Shown: in pieces, positions 8,572-16,219 of the stretch
Numbering within the stretch: the stretch's first letter is position 1
Layout of the letters: every line of letters starts with the position of its first letter
Assembly: GCA_019056785.1 (NCBI GenBank)
Contig: DXJV01000075.1
Span: 1 to 40,801, forward strand
Reading direction: 5' to 3'
Length of the DNA stretch: 40,801 nt
Source: Candidatus Heimdallarchaeota archaeon
GTDB lineage: Archaea > Asgardarchaeota > Heimdallarchaeia > JABLTI01
Program-made: the position numbers and the translations under genes
The notes under the pieces: model-generated
Seen by the model: only the letters and a program-made list of their open reading frames with translations
What the model was told of the DNA's origin: nothing
The model's database searches: none

Positions 8572-8597
8572 GGAAGCTTGAGGAGGATAAATCAGAA

Positions 8598-8969
8598 ATG
8601 AGTAAACCATTCTATGTAAATGTAGATGTGCCTGAAGAGTTGAAACAAGAAGCTTTAAAGGTTCTTGAAAAAGCAAGAGATACAGGAAAAACCAGAAAAG
8701 GTACCAACGAAACCACAAAAGCAATTGAACGCAATCAAGCAAAACTTGTGGTAATCGCAACAGATGTGCAACCACCGGAAATTGTGATGCACTTACCCTT
8801 GCTTTGTGAAGAGAAAAACATTCCCTATATTGTTTGCGGCACGAAAAAGGACATCGGAAAAGCCATTGGACTTGACCGCCCTTCTGCAAGTGCAGGAATC
8901 ATTGATGCTGGCACAGCAAAAGATGCTCTTAACTCACTTGTAACAAAACTCAAGGCATTGAAGAAATAA
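8598..8969 (+). CDS. rpl7ae: 50S ribosomal protein L7Ae
   Basis: L7Ae binds kink-turns in 23S rRNA, box C/D and H/ACA guide RNAs and RNase P RNA. The 123-residue protein shows the family blocks [40 protein letters not shown], and [20 protein letters not shown]. The ATG at 8598 is chosen over the in-frame ATG at 8568 because AGGAGG lies at 8581-8586 and the shorter form matches the usual family length and N-terminus. It starts the classic archaeal L7Ae-S28e-L24e cluster. Confidence 0.97.
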   Translation: MSKPFYVNVDVPEELKQEALKVLEKARDTGKTRKGTNETTKAIERNQAKLVVIATDVQPPEIVMHLPLLCEEKNIPYIVCGTKKDIGKAIGLDRPSASAGIIDAGTAKDALNSLVTKLKALKK

Positions 8970-8983
8970 TTGCTTGAGGGTTG

Positions 8984-9238
8984 ATGAGTAAAATGAGTTC
9001 CAGAAAAGACGATCAAAGCGATTTTGGCGAGGACAGAGCCTTTCCTGCTGAAATCGTCCAAGTTGTAGCACGCACCGGAGTGACTGGGGAAGTGTTACAG
9101 TGCAAAGTACGTGTCCTTGAAGGGCCTGACCGGATGCGAATTATCACCCGCAATATTAAAGGACCAGTTCGTGTTGGAGATATCTTGATGCTTCGAGAAA
9201 CAGAACGGGAAGCACGGCGAATGCGAGGGAGAAGATAA
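8984..9238 (+). CDS. rps28e: 30S ribosomal protein S28e
   Basis: S28e is a small OB-fold protein of the 30S head. The block [17 protein letters not shown], then [20 protein letters not shown] and the almost invariant [20 protein letters not shown] tail identify it. I place the start at ATG 8984 (84 residues); the GAGGG at 8976-8980 is rather close, so the ATG at 8993 is also possible. It follows L7Ae by 14 bases and precedes L24e by 16. Confidence 0.96.
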   Translation: MSKMSSRKDDQSDFGEDRAFPAEIVQVVARTGVTGEVLQCKVRVLEGPDRMRIITRNIKGPVRVGDILMLRETEREARRMRGRR

Positions 9239-9254
9239 AGGAGCACGATGAAAG

Positions 9255-9476
9255 ATGAAGAAACAAACTTGCGCCTTTTGCGCCTCGCCTATTGAGCCGG
9301 GAACGGGAACAATGTATGTTAAAAACGACGGCTCAATTTTATGGTTCTGTTCACGGAAATGCCGGGTCTCAATGATCGAGTTCAAACGAAACCCCCGAAA
9401 ATTGAAATGGACAGAACGATACGAAGCGAAGATTCTGACAGGCGGACGTTCACGAAGAAGACGTGGTCGAAGGTAA
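9255..9476 (+). CDS. rpl24e: 50S ribosomal protein L24e
   Basis: The 73-residue protein has the L24e zinc-binding site C-x2-C (CAFC, near residue 6) and C-x3-C (CSRKC, near 32) and the [10 protein letters not shown] block, with a very basic tail ending in RRRRGRR. In many archaea this gene is followed by ndk and infB; here it is followed by two T tracts and an unrelated gene, so the cluster ends early. Confidence 0.96.
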   Translation: MKKQTCAFCASPIEPGTGTMYVKNDGSILWFCSRKCRVSMIEFKRNPRKLKWTERYEAKILTGGRSRRRRGRR

Positions 9477-9502
9477 CAAAATATCGTTCCTCGCCATAAC
9501 AC

Positions 9503-9522
9503 GCCTTTTTTTATCTTTTTTT
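9503..9522 (+). terminator. Double T-tract terminator after L24e
   Basis: Two runs of seven Ts separated by ATC follow the ribosomal protein cluster. Archaeal RNA polymerase terminates at such T-rich stretches, so the ribosomal operon probably ends here. Confidence 0.55.
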
Positions 9523-9594
9523 CTTGACAGAAGCATTAAATTCTTATTTTATAATCGTTGAAAGTTAATTGCTAAATGTAATGGAGTAAGAAGA

Positions 9595-10209
9595 ATGAAG
9601 TATGACTCAGAATTAAAGAAGGCAGAAGAATTTGAAAACCAGGGAAAACATCTGCAAGCAGCAAAAATCTTCGAAGAAATTGGGAGAAAATGCATGCGAG
9701 AAAGTGGTATAGAACGAAGTGAAGCCCCAAGAATAATTGCAAAAAGCATTGCTCACTACCTCCTCGCTGAGAAAAAGGAACATGCAAGAGACCTCGCTTT
9801 TCAAGCGGTCTTTATGAAAGAGGAACATCCCCTCTTATCCATCCAAATCGAAGCAGCAATTGCCTCTAAGAAAAAAATCGTTCGCATCTTTGAAACCTCG
9901 AGTATTCCAAAGAAAATCACTGAGGATGACCCCTTGTTTCGAAAAATTCCTGAAAATCGGAAGATGTTAAAAGAAACTACTGAAATAACTATTAAGCGCT
10001 TTTGGGAGGGGACATTGTCCGGAAAATTCGAAGAGAAATATGACCTCTTGGAGCAAAAACACGCAAACATTCAGGAACTGATCAACTTCATTCTCGCGAC
10101 TAAAACAGGCGTCAACGTTATTGGTGCAGAGATGGCAAACGGTAAAAAAGTGCTCGTTTTAACAGCAGTAACATTCAATGAGAATCCCGTTGAAATCATT
10201 CAGCTCTAA
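9595..10209 (+). CDS. Hypothetical helical (TPR-like) protein
   Basis: The 204-residue product is not recognised. Its N-terminal ~95 residues read as helical hairpins of TPR type (KKAEEFENQGKHLQAAKIFE, then an Ala-rich helix SIAHYLLAEKKEHARDLAFQ). The C-terminal part alternates charged helices and short strands (NVIGAEMANGKKVLVLTAVT). No membrane segment or cysteine cluster is present. The ATG at 9595 is preceded by the purine stretch GGAGTAAGAAG. It lies alone between the L24e terminator and the convergent SRP RNA gene. Confidence 0.7.
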   Translation: MKYDSELKKAEEFENQGKHLQAAKIFEEIGRKCMRESGIERSEAPRIIAKSIAHYLLAEKKEHARDLAFQAVFMKEEHPLLSIQIEAAIASKKKIVRIFETSSIPKKITEDDPLFRKIPENRKMLKETTEITIKRFWEGTLSGKFEEKYDLLEQKHANIQELINFILATKTGVNVIGAEMANGKKVLVLTAVTFNENPVEIIQL

Positions 10210-10240
10210 AGACGAAGATGCCATCAAGGGGTAACTAAAG

Positions 10241-10552
10241 AAGTGGCAAGTCCCCATGCTCGATGACTCAACTAAAACCCCGCTACCAACGGTTACCTCC
10301 ACGCCGCACCCCCAGAGGCATGCCTAACGAGGCGGACGGCCGCTCACTTCCGTGCCTAACCGAGTTGGCCTCTACGCTTTCTGACCTTGCCCTCCGGCGA
10401 AGGTCTCGGCGATTAGACATCTTCTAGGACGGCGCTTCGACGGCTTCCGTTGGGCGCTTGAATTAGTCTTGTCACCTCACATGGGTCTTCGGCCGGCTAT
10501 AGAGCGTTTGCCGTTGTAGGGTAGCCCTAGCACCCCGCCTAGACTTGCCAAG
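10241..10552 (-). ncRNA. Signal recognition particle RNA (archaeal 7S RNA)
   Basis: This GC-rich island in AT-rich DNA has no credible ORF. On the minus strand the ends pair perfectly over nine bases (TGGCAAGTC at 10550-10542 with GACTTGCCA at 10252-10244). The first ~60 bases match the archaeal Alu-domain layout (TCTAGGCGGGGTGC, then CAAACGC, then GGCCGAAGAC). The helix 8 SRP54-binding site is clear at 10360-10338: GTTAGGCACGGAAGTGAGCGG-type with the GGAA tetraloop and GAGCGGCC side, close to the textbook GTCAGG...GGAA...GAGCAGCC. The length of about 312 nt is normal for archaeal SRP RNA. It scaffolds SRP19 and SRP54 in co-translational targeting. The exact ends are approximate. Confidence 0.92.
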
Positions 10553-10570
10553 TTTTTTGATGACAATCAG

Positions 10571-10582
10571 CCTTAAAAAATA
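10571..10582 (-). promoter_or_regulatory. TATA box of SRP RNA gene
   Basis: On the minus strand a TATTTTTTAAGG element is centred about 25 bases upstream of the predicted SRP RNA 5' end (near 10552), the spacing expected for an archaeal promoter. Confidence 0.6.
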
Positions 10583-10627
10583 TTCTGTTCAGAAGAATTA
10601 ATAGAGAAAGAAGTGCTTGAACTGTCA

Positions 10628-11647
10628 TCACGGCGAAGGGTCGCTTTTGAGAGAGTTTTTTTGAAAAAGAGCCTCGAGCATCTGACAGCCTTTACAAATG
10701 ACTGTTTTCGAAGGTTCAGAACAGATTTTGCAAAGAGTAATTTTAGAAAAAGGAAGGGGAGTTTTATCCGCAGTGCTTCTTTGAGAGGTTAAGCTATGAA
10801 TGCTATTTCGTATTGCACCTAATGTTCCCGGGTATTTTTCCTCGATGGTTGTTAAGAAATCTCGGACATCCAGGCGCATTGCTTCCACAGCATATGGGCA
10901 TTCAGTCATATGATAGGTTAATTGATTATAAAAAGCATAAAGGACGACACTTCGTTCTGCCACCATTTGAAGAGGTTTCACTCGAGGAACAAACAAATCA
11001 TGTGCCTTTTCTGTGGGGGTGAGAGTGTTTTGAAGAAGGCGGGCTACGTCTCCTCGAAGAAGGTTTAACAAGATCGTTTGGGAAACATCATTGAGATTAT
11101 GCCCTGTAGCGACTTTATCACCTTCGACTACGCGGGCTGCATAATTTAAAGCTTTCCGACGGAAAACACCACAATAGGAGCAAGGAGCATGTTGGATTAA
11201 TTTCGTCTGGCGGGTAGAAGGGAGGGTCTGGCGCAGCTCTCTCGAACGAGCAACAATCTCATCGAGAGTATAGCCAAAAAGCTCCTTAAACGAGAACAAA
11301 CGAAACTCAATGCCCAGCCGTTTTGCATTCCTGCGAGCAATTGGTAAACCATCATCTCGATAGCCGGCAATGCCTTCATCAATACAGACAGCAATAAGCT
11401 CAGAAGGAAAGTCACGTTCAAGTTGATAAAGTATATCAAGAAGCACGACACTATCTTTCCCTCCTGAAAGTCCGACAACAATTCGATCATCTCGTTTGAA
11501 TAGTTTGCCTTTCTTAATGGTACGACGAACAGTATCCACTACCCACGTACTGAAACACTTACTACAGAGAAACCTACCGTCAGTTGGGCGATAAGTGTCA
11601 GCTACACGCTTTTTGCATTGATAACAGAGAGGGGGGTTGGCTGGCAA
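10628..11647 (-). CDS. TtuA/Ncs6-type tRNA 2-thiolation enzyme (PP-loop ATPase)
   Basis: The family adenylates and thiolates a tRNA uridine (U54 by TtuA, U34 by Ncs6/NcsA). The 339-residue protein has an N-terminal zinc finger (C8, C11, C28, C31), a PP-loop SGGKDS (61-66), a PCSYCG cysteine pair near 155, the ATGHNLND block with the third catalytic/cluster cysteine later (ECPYA), and a C-terminal zinc finger (CKIC...CKGC). That arrangement is typical of TtuA/Ncs6 rather than bacterial TtcA. Sequence alone does not settle which uridine is modified. The start is TTG at 11647 with GGAG at 11657-11660 (minus strand). It lies 39 bases after the site-2 protease gene and is probably co-transcribed with it. 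Confidence 0.9.
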   Translation of the reverse strand: MPANPPLCYQCKKRVADTYRPTDGRFLCSKCFSTWVVDTVRRTIKKGKLFKRDDRIVVGLSGGKDSVVLLDILYQLERDFPSELIAVCIDEGIAGYRDDGLPIARRNAKRLGIEFRLFSFKELFGYTLDEIVARSRELRQTLPSTRQTKLIQHAPCSYCGVFRRKALNYAARVVEGDKVATGHNLNDVSQTILLNLLRGDVARLLQNTLTPTEKAHDLFVPRVKPLQMVAERSVVLYAFYNQLTYHMTECPYAVEAMRLDVRDFLTTIEEKYPGTLGAIRNSIHSLTSQRSTADKTPLPFSKITLCKICSEPSKTVICKGCQMLEALFQKNSLKSDPSP

Positions 11648-11686
11648 TGTCGGGATCTCCGAATAAAGAAAAGGTAAAAGAGCCTT

Positions 11687-12862
11687 TTAACGTATTGGGA
11701 TAAATCCGAATTTTATAATAGGGATTATTAATACCGCAAGGAATAACGCAAGGGCGAGGAAGCGGAAGATATCGAGAATAATAAGAGCTGTTTTCTCTCG
11801 TTTGAATATCGTGAAGAGGAAGGGTGCAAGCAATTTATCACCATCTAATAGAAAAGGAATTGGCAATGCATTAAAGAGAACCGACCCAAAAGTAACAACA
11901 ACTATCCAGAGAAGTTGCTGCTGGAAATAATTGGGGAAAAATTTCCAAGCAAGACGAGTTTTGGGGGCACGATAATCAAGTGTGTAGACGCCGAGGTAAC
12001 CCCGAGAGTCGTCATCCGGGTGGACACCAAGACGAACATCGATCGTCCCTTTGGTGGTATTTAAAACAATCAATTGATTAGGTTGAGTGGCATTCATGAG
12101 GATAGTGAAAGTAGTGACATTATACAGGTGAGTGTTGTTTAAAGAATACAACACCATCCCACGTTCCAACCCTGCATTTGCTGCGGGAGTATTAGGAATG
12201 ACTTCTTGAATTAATACGCCATCAACAGGAGCATAAAAGGGATTAAGAATTGCTGGAGCATAGAAGAGTAAGGGGAGGGTTAGTAAGCCTACAAGCAAAT
12301 TGGGGAACATTCCCGAAGCAAAAGTTCGCATCCGGGTCCAATAAGAAGATTTTTTCAAGGATTCTTCTTCAGGTTCAACAAAGGCGCCAAAAAAGATGGC
12401 AAAGAATGCTAATCCTGTCGATTTTAACTCCACACCATCAGCATGGCTAACAACGCCATGTGCTAACTCGTGGGGGATCATTGTGAGGATAATAGGAATA
12501 ATTAGATAAAGAGTGGTCTTGAAAGAAATGGTCACACCGGGGATGATGATACCTACCGTAGGAGCACCTTCCACCGGGGAATTCGGTAAAAGCGTGATAG
12601 TCAAGGAATAGAGCAAAGCCGCAAAAGAAGCAAGCATGCATAAAAAGCCAAAGACAATAGAAACATTACCAAAGAGGATCCAAAAACGGGCGTGCTTTTT
12701 TGCCAGGCGTTCAATAAACTTATTGAAACGTTTTGTGCGAATTAAGAGGAAAAGTGGACCCAATGTCCAGCCGTAACGTTCATCTAATTTGAAATAGCGG
12801 CCAAGAATGTAAATAAGAAACCAAATGGAAGCAAGAATGAGAAACGAAAAGATCCAATGCAC
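11687..12862 (-). CDS. Site-2 protease family zinc metalloprotease (M50) with PDZ domain
   Basis: This is an intramembrane protease. Hydrophobic helices lie near residues 3-20, 62-90 and 112-130; the zinc motif HELAH is at 131-135, and the second catalytic motif is in PIPFLLDGDKL near residue 345 (Asp ligand). Between them, residues ~215-290 read as a PDZ domain (VIPNTPAANAGLERGMVLYSLN). More helices close the C-terminus. By family it cuts transmembrane segments of membrane-tethered regulators or signal peptide remnants; no substrate is evident here. The start is GTG at 12862, with GAGGT at about 12871-12875 on the minus strand. It is divergent from the nucleotidyltransferase gene at 12999. 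Confidence 0.9.
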   Translation of the reverse strand: MHWIFSFLILASIWFLIYILGRYFKLDERYGWTLGPLFLLIRTKRFNKFIERLAKKHARFWILFGNVSIVFGFLCMLASFAALLYSLTITLLPNSPVEGAPTVGIIIPGVTISFKTTLYLIIPIILTMIPHELAHGVVSHADGVELKSTGLAFFAIFFGAFVEPEEESLKKSSYWTRMRTFASGMFPNLLVGLLTLPLLFYAPAILNPFYAPVDGVLIQEVIPNTPAANAGLERGMVLYSLNNTHLYNVTTFTILMNATQPNQLIVLNTTKGTIDVRLGVHPDDDSRGYLGVYTLDYRAPKTRLAWKFFPNYFQQQLLWIVVVTFGSVLFNALPIPFLLDGDKLLAPFLFTIFKREKTALIILDIFRFLALALFLAVLIIPIIKFGFIPIR

Positions 12863-12998
12863 AGCCAGTTACCTCTTTTTGTCTTTCAACTTAATTTTCT
12901 ACCTTCCAATGCAAAATGGGCTTATAAAAAATCTATCATAACTTTCTTGAAGAAGGAGACATATACTCTCTTGCAAGAAGCATTGCTTTTGATGTGTC

Positions 12999-13718
12999 AT
13001 GAAACGCAAAGGTTCAGGAGTAAAACCAAAAGCCACTGTAGATGCAAAAAAAGTGATTTACTCGAGAGAGCATTGGGAACTTTTAACTGCTTTGAGACAA
13101 CAAGCACGTGAACTTATGGAACTGCTACAAAGGGAGAACATATCCAGCCTTGTCTATGGGTCTGTCTGTCGAGGGGATGTAAATAAAACAAGTGATATTG
13201 ATGTTTTTATCCCCTACCAAGTATCATCCTTTCTCATTGAACTAGCAGTCGAAAAAGCAGGCTATAATATTTATGGGAAAAAGATCGTGCAAGCAACACC
13301 TAAACATGTTGTGAAAGGAGAGATCATGCTTAAAGAAGACATTAGCATCACTTTTCCGCTTACCTCCTTGCGGGAACGAGAATTTGATTTCATCAGGTTT
13401 GGCGGGAGCTTGAGCCTAGAAGAGCTCCAAAAAAACAAACGTGTACCAGGCGTTGACAAGCGACTTGTACTTATAGAGCCCATCGAAAAGGGGCATTGGG
13501 AATCGCAAGTACTTGGTTTTGAATCTCTTGTTGCAAGAAAAGTGGGTGTGGATGTCGAGCTCGTCAAAGAGCGTGTGAGAATTCTAACAACTCGAGATAA
13601 AAAAGGACGCACAGGTGTTTATTTAAAACGAGAGCTGGGATGTGATGAATCAATAGAGGCAGTCTTTAAAGAGCTCAAAGACAGTGACCCTATTGTAAGA
13701 AGGCGCTCTAACAACTAG
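12999..13718 (+). CDS. Archaeal nucleotidyltransferase-fold protein (COG1665-like)
   Basis: The core motif YGSVCRGDVNKTSDIDVFIP (about residues 51-70) is the GS...D-x-D signature of the polymerase-beta nucleotidyltransferase superfamily, with both metal-binding aspartates present. A third acidic position may be in the EDISITF segment near 111. The rest (FIRFGGSLSLEELQ, VPGVDKRLVLIEP, and a C-terminal GVYLKRELG block) matches a 240-residue archaeal family of unknown substrate, longer than MNT antitoxins. The ATG at 12999 is used; no strong Shine-Dalgarno is visible. The radical SAM gene follows closely. Confidence 0.75.
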   Translation: MKRKGSGVKPKATVDAKKVIYSREHWELLTALRQQARELMELLQRENISSLVYGSVCRGDVNKTSDIDVFIPYQVSSFLIELAVEKAGYNIYGKKIVQATPKHVVKGEIMLKEDISITFPLTSLREREFDFIRFGGSLSLEELQKNKRVPGVDKRLVLIEPIEKGHWESQVLGFESLVARKVGVDVELVKERVRILTTRDKKGRTGVYLKRELGCDESIEAVFKELKDSDPIVRRRSNN

Positions 13719-13748
13719 AAATTAGCAGCTATGGAAGGAGCAATTGAG

Positions 13749-14882
13749 ATGAAAGAAAAAATCCGCACATTAGAAGGGGGGTCAATATTAAAAGGAGAAT
13801 TGCCAGAAGGGTGTAAAATTTGCCGACGAGGAGCAGAGCTCTTCTTTTTTGTCACGGGAAAATGCAGTGAAAGTTGCTTCTACTGTTCCCTTGCCGGGGC
13901 AAAAAGAGGAAAAAGTCTCATCTTGGCAAATGAACGGCCTGTGAAGAACTTCGCCAATGTAATGATCGAAGCCACAAATATGAATGCTCTTGGCGCAGCA
14001 GTTACGGGCGGCGACCCCCTCCTCTGTATTGACACGACCATTGAGTATATCAGAAAAATGAAAGAGGCGTTTGGGAAGAAATTTCATATTCATCTTTATA
14101 CATCAGGGAGATACGCGACAGAGGAAAACCTTTCGAAACTTTTTCAAGCGGGACTAGATGAGATTCGCTTCCACCCCCAAAATGATGAGCAAAGAAAAGC
14201 AATTGCAAAAGCCCTTACCTTTGACTGGCAAGTGGGAGCAGAAATACCGGTGATCCCAGGAACAAAAAAAGAAACACTTGCATTTCTGGATTTTCTCGAG
14301 AGTTTGGGCGGAGTCAGCTTCTGCAATTTAAATGAGTTAGAAGCAACAGAAACGAATTTACCTGCATTAAAAGAACATGGGTTTGAATTAGTTAACCAAG
14401 AAGGAGCAGCCATAAAAGGAAGTAAGGAACTCGCTAAAAAGCTGTTACTGGAAACAAACTACTCTTATACGCTTCATTTTTGTAGTGCGAAAACAAAAGA
14501 TGCAGTCCAATTTCGAAACAGATTGATACGTACTGCAAACAACATTCGAAAGCCCTACGAGGAAGTGCAAGATGGCATGCTCGTGAAGGCAGTTATCGAA
14601 ATCCCGAAAACGCTGATAGGTGAAGAAGTATTAGAAACACTTGCAGAAGAGTATGAAGTTGACCCAGAGTTAATTGCCCTGCCAACAGAGGACAGACTTG
14701 AAACAGCATGGTTTATAGCCGATGCTCTAAAAGAAGTGTTGAAAGAGAGATTCGAAATTACGGGTATTTTTGTTACCTATGAATACCCAACCTTTCAAAG
14801 AACATTAATTGCAAAAATACCGCTGTTAGGAGAGAAAGACTCTTCGGCAAAGAAACAAACGACTCAGCGGAAAAAAAGGTAA
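13749..14882 (+). CDS. Radical SAM protein (COG2108-like, PFL-activase related)
   Basis: The protein has an N-terminal CKICRRGAELFFFVTGKC stretch and the radical SAM cluster C-x3-C-x2-C (CSESCFYC), followed by a GGDPLL SAM-binding block and a TIM-barrel core. The C-terminal ~130 residues (starting near the VKAVIEIPK block) form an extra domain. This matches a conserved archaeal family of unknown function related to pyruvate formate-lyase activating enzyme. I choose ATG 13749 because AAGGAG lies at 13735-13740, eight bases upstream; the ATG at 13731 is in frame but overlaps that site. It lies 30 bases after the nucleotidyltransferase gene, probably in one operon. Confidence 0.85.
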   Translation: MKEKIRTLEGGSILKGELPEGCKICRRGAELFFFVTGKCSESCFYCSLAGAKRGKSLILANERPVKNFANVMIEATNMNALGAAVTGGDPLLCIDTTIEYIRKMKEAFGKKFHIHLYTSGRYATEENLSKLFQAGLDEIRFHPQNDEQRKAIAKALTFDWQVGAEIPVIPGTKKETLAFLDFLESLGGVSFCNLNELEATETNLPALKEHGFELVNQEGAAIKGSKELAKKLLLETNYSYTLHFCSAKTKDAVQFRNRLIRTANNIRKPYEEVQDGMLVKAVIEIPKTLIGEEVLETLAEEYEVDPELIALPTEDRLETAWFIADALKEVLKERFEITGIFVTYEYPTFQRTLIAKIPLLGEKDSSAKKQTTQRKKR

Positions 14883-14970
14883 AAAAGAAAAGAAAGGGAA
14901 AGAACAATACGGCCATTTCCAGGCAAAAGCTTCCAATATTTTAAAAGTAAATTTTCATATTATTACACTC

Positions 14971-15642
14971 ATGAGCTCTAAAAACAAAGCAACCTTTATA
15001 GTTGTAAATATTATTGGGACGCTTCTCTTAACAGCAATTTTAGAGGCAATTGATTTCCTCTATGCCGGGGTTCAGGAGAAATTTCTTACTAACATAAACC
15101 CAAGTTATACACCAAATCTAGCGCTGGCAAATAAAATAATCATCGCGTGTTCATTGACAGCCATAGGAGCATTGATTACCTATCTGTTGTTGGCAGTCTT
15201 TCTTATTCGTCGAGAAAAAATAGAACAACAACTTAAGGATGAGAAAATGCTGGATCAGAGTGATAGCTTGAATTTTCAAAAGTTTCAACGAGAAATTGGC
15301 AGCTCCATTGAGGTGTTAAAGGATCTCTTCATTTTTCAAATTTTAATTGTTATACTTTCTGGACTCTTTAGCTTTCTAAAGTTCCTCTGGGCATTCTCCA
15401 AATATCGCTCGTACACTCAACTCTTTATTGAATATTATTTGTCTAATGTCGCTTCGATTTTGGTGAGCCTTTCCATCTATCTTGTGTTGGCATTCATGAT
15501 GAGCTACTTGATAATTTCAGCCCTTCAAAAATATATCCGCCTAAAGGTTATTTCAGAAAAATATCAACAAGCAATGGCAAAGGTGTTGCAAAATTTTGAC
15601 AAATTGTTGGCAGAAGAACAAACTGTCCATGAGAAGAAATAA
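14971..15642 (+). CDS. Four-helix membrane protein of unknown function
   Basis: Four hydrophobic segments are seen at about residues 8-28, 57-80, 120-145 and 160-187. A charged cytoplasmic-type loop (RREKIEQQLKDEKMLDQ) lies between the second and third, and a coiled-coil tail follows the last. No family is recognised. A TTTTAAAAG TATA-like element lies about 30 bases upstream of the ATG at 14971, suggesting a leaderless transcript. The winged-helix regulator at 15651 starts nine bases after its stop, so the two are probably made together. Confidence 0.75.
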   Translation: MSSKNKATFIVVNIIGTLLLTAILEAIDFLYAGVQEKFLTNINPSYTPNLALANKIIIACSLTAIGALITYLLLAVFLIRREKIEQQLKDEKMLDQSDSLNFQKFQREIGSSIEVLKDLFIFQILIVILSGLFSFLKFLWAFSKYRSYTQLFIEYYLSNVASILVSLSIYLVLAFMMSYLIISALQKYIRLKVISEKYQQAMAKVLQNFDKLLAEEQTVHEKK

Positions 15643-15650
15643 AAAGTGAG

Positions 15651-15989
15651 TTGACGTGGCTGTTGAGACGAAGAAGCGATGATTTAGACAAATGGATTGC
15701 CATTCTTTCTAAACTAGCACAATGTGAAGATGGCACATCCGACGATCAAAACCTAGGGCTTTCATTCTATGCAATTCGCTCAACAGCAGTCAGTGACTAT
15801 CACAAATTAACGGAAATTCTGGCTGACATGGAAAAAAAAGGGTTCATAAGAGTTATAGAAGAAGAAAAGGAATTACCAGATGGTGGGAGAACAACAATTA
15901 AACGTTATAAAATAACCTTAAAAGGAATGCAAACATTGTTTCAAATATTAATCCCCGCTAGAGATGCACTTCGAAAACTCGACTATTAA
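15651..15989 (+). CDS. Winged-helix DNA-binding protein
   Basis: The 112-residue protein has a helix-turn-helix followed by a wing: STAVSDYHKLTEILADMEKK forms the recognition region, then GFIRVIEEEKELPDGGRTTIKRYKIT the beta wing and LKGMQTLFQIL the final helix. It resembles PadR/ArnR-type archaeal regulators. The start is a TTG at 15651 (a second TTG at 15663 is possible); no good Shine-Dalgarno is visible, so it may depend on translation of the membrane-protein gene just upstream. It may regulate its own operon. Confidence 0.7.
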   Translation: MTWLLRRRSDDLDKWIAILSKLAQCEDGTSDDQNLGLSFYAIRSTAVSDYHKLTEILADMEKKGFIRVIEEEKELPDGGRTTIKRYKITLKGMQTLFQILIPARDALRKLDY

Positions 15990-16050
15990 ACGTACAAAAA
16001 AGACTAAGCAGGAACACCAATTAATGTTAAACACTAATCAAGGCGAATAA

Positions 16051-16206
16051 ATGATGGGTATAAATAATTCAACAGAAAAAGAAGAAATCAAAGAAAAAAA
16101 AGAAAAAAGAAAGGAGAAGGTGCGACGAGTGTTTATGTACATCGGCGTTTTATGTTTGATTGCGTTGTTAGTTGGAATTCCGGTAATGTTTTATTTTGTC
16201 CGGTAA
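16051..16206 (+). CDS. Small single-pass membrane protein
   Basis: A 51-codon ORF starts with a double ATG (16051/16054), has a highly charged N-terminus (repeated Glu/Lys/Arg) and one strong hydrophobic helix (GVLCLIALLVGIPVMFYFV) before the stop. The positively charged side precedes the helix, which predicts an N-in topology. It follows the winged-helix gene by about 60 bases and converges with the peptidase gene 13 bases away. Its composition looks like a real small membrane protein, but no family is recognised. Confidence 0.5.
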   Translation: MMGINNSTEKEEIKEKKEKRKEKVRRVFMYIGVLCLIALLVGIPVMFYFVR

Positions 16207-16219
16207 TTGAAGCGAGGGA

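Noticed and set aside
10210..10627. GC-rich island as horizontally acquired DNA or a degraded gene
   Set aside because: Its minus strand has paired ends, an Alu domain and an SRP54-binding helix, so it is SRP RNA; high GC is expected for structured RNA.
10813..11022. Plus-strand ORF inside the tRNA thiolase gene
   Set aside because: It is antisense to a conserved protein with intact motifs, with no supporting ribosome binding site.
12857..13111. Open frame overlapping the start of the nucleotidyltransferase gene
   Set aside because: It is a different frame with Cys/Phe-rich unlikely sequence and no homology; the frame from 12999 carries the GS...DID motif.
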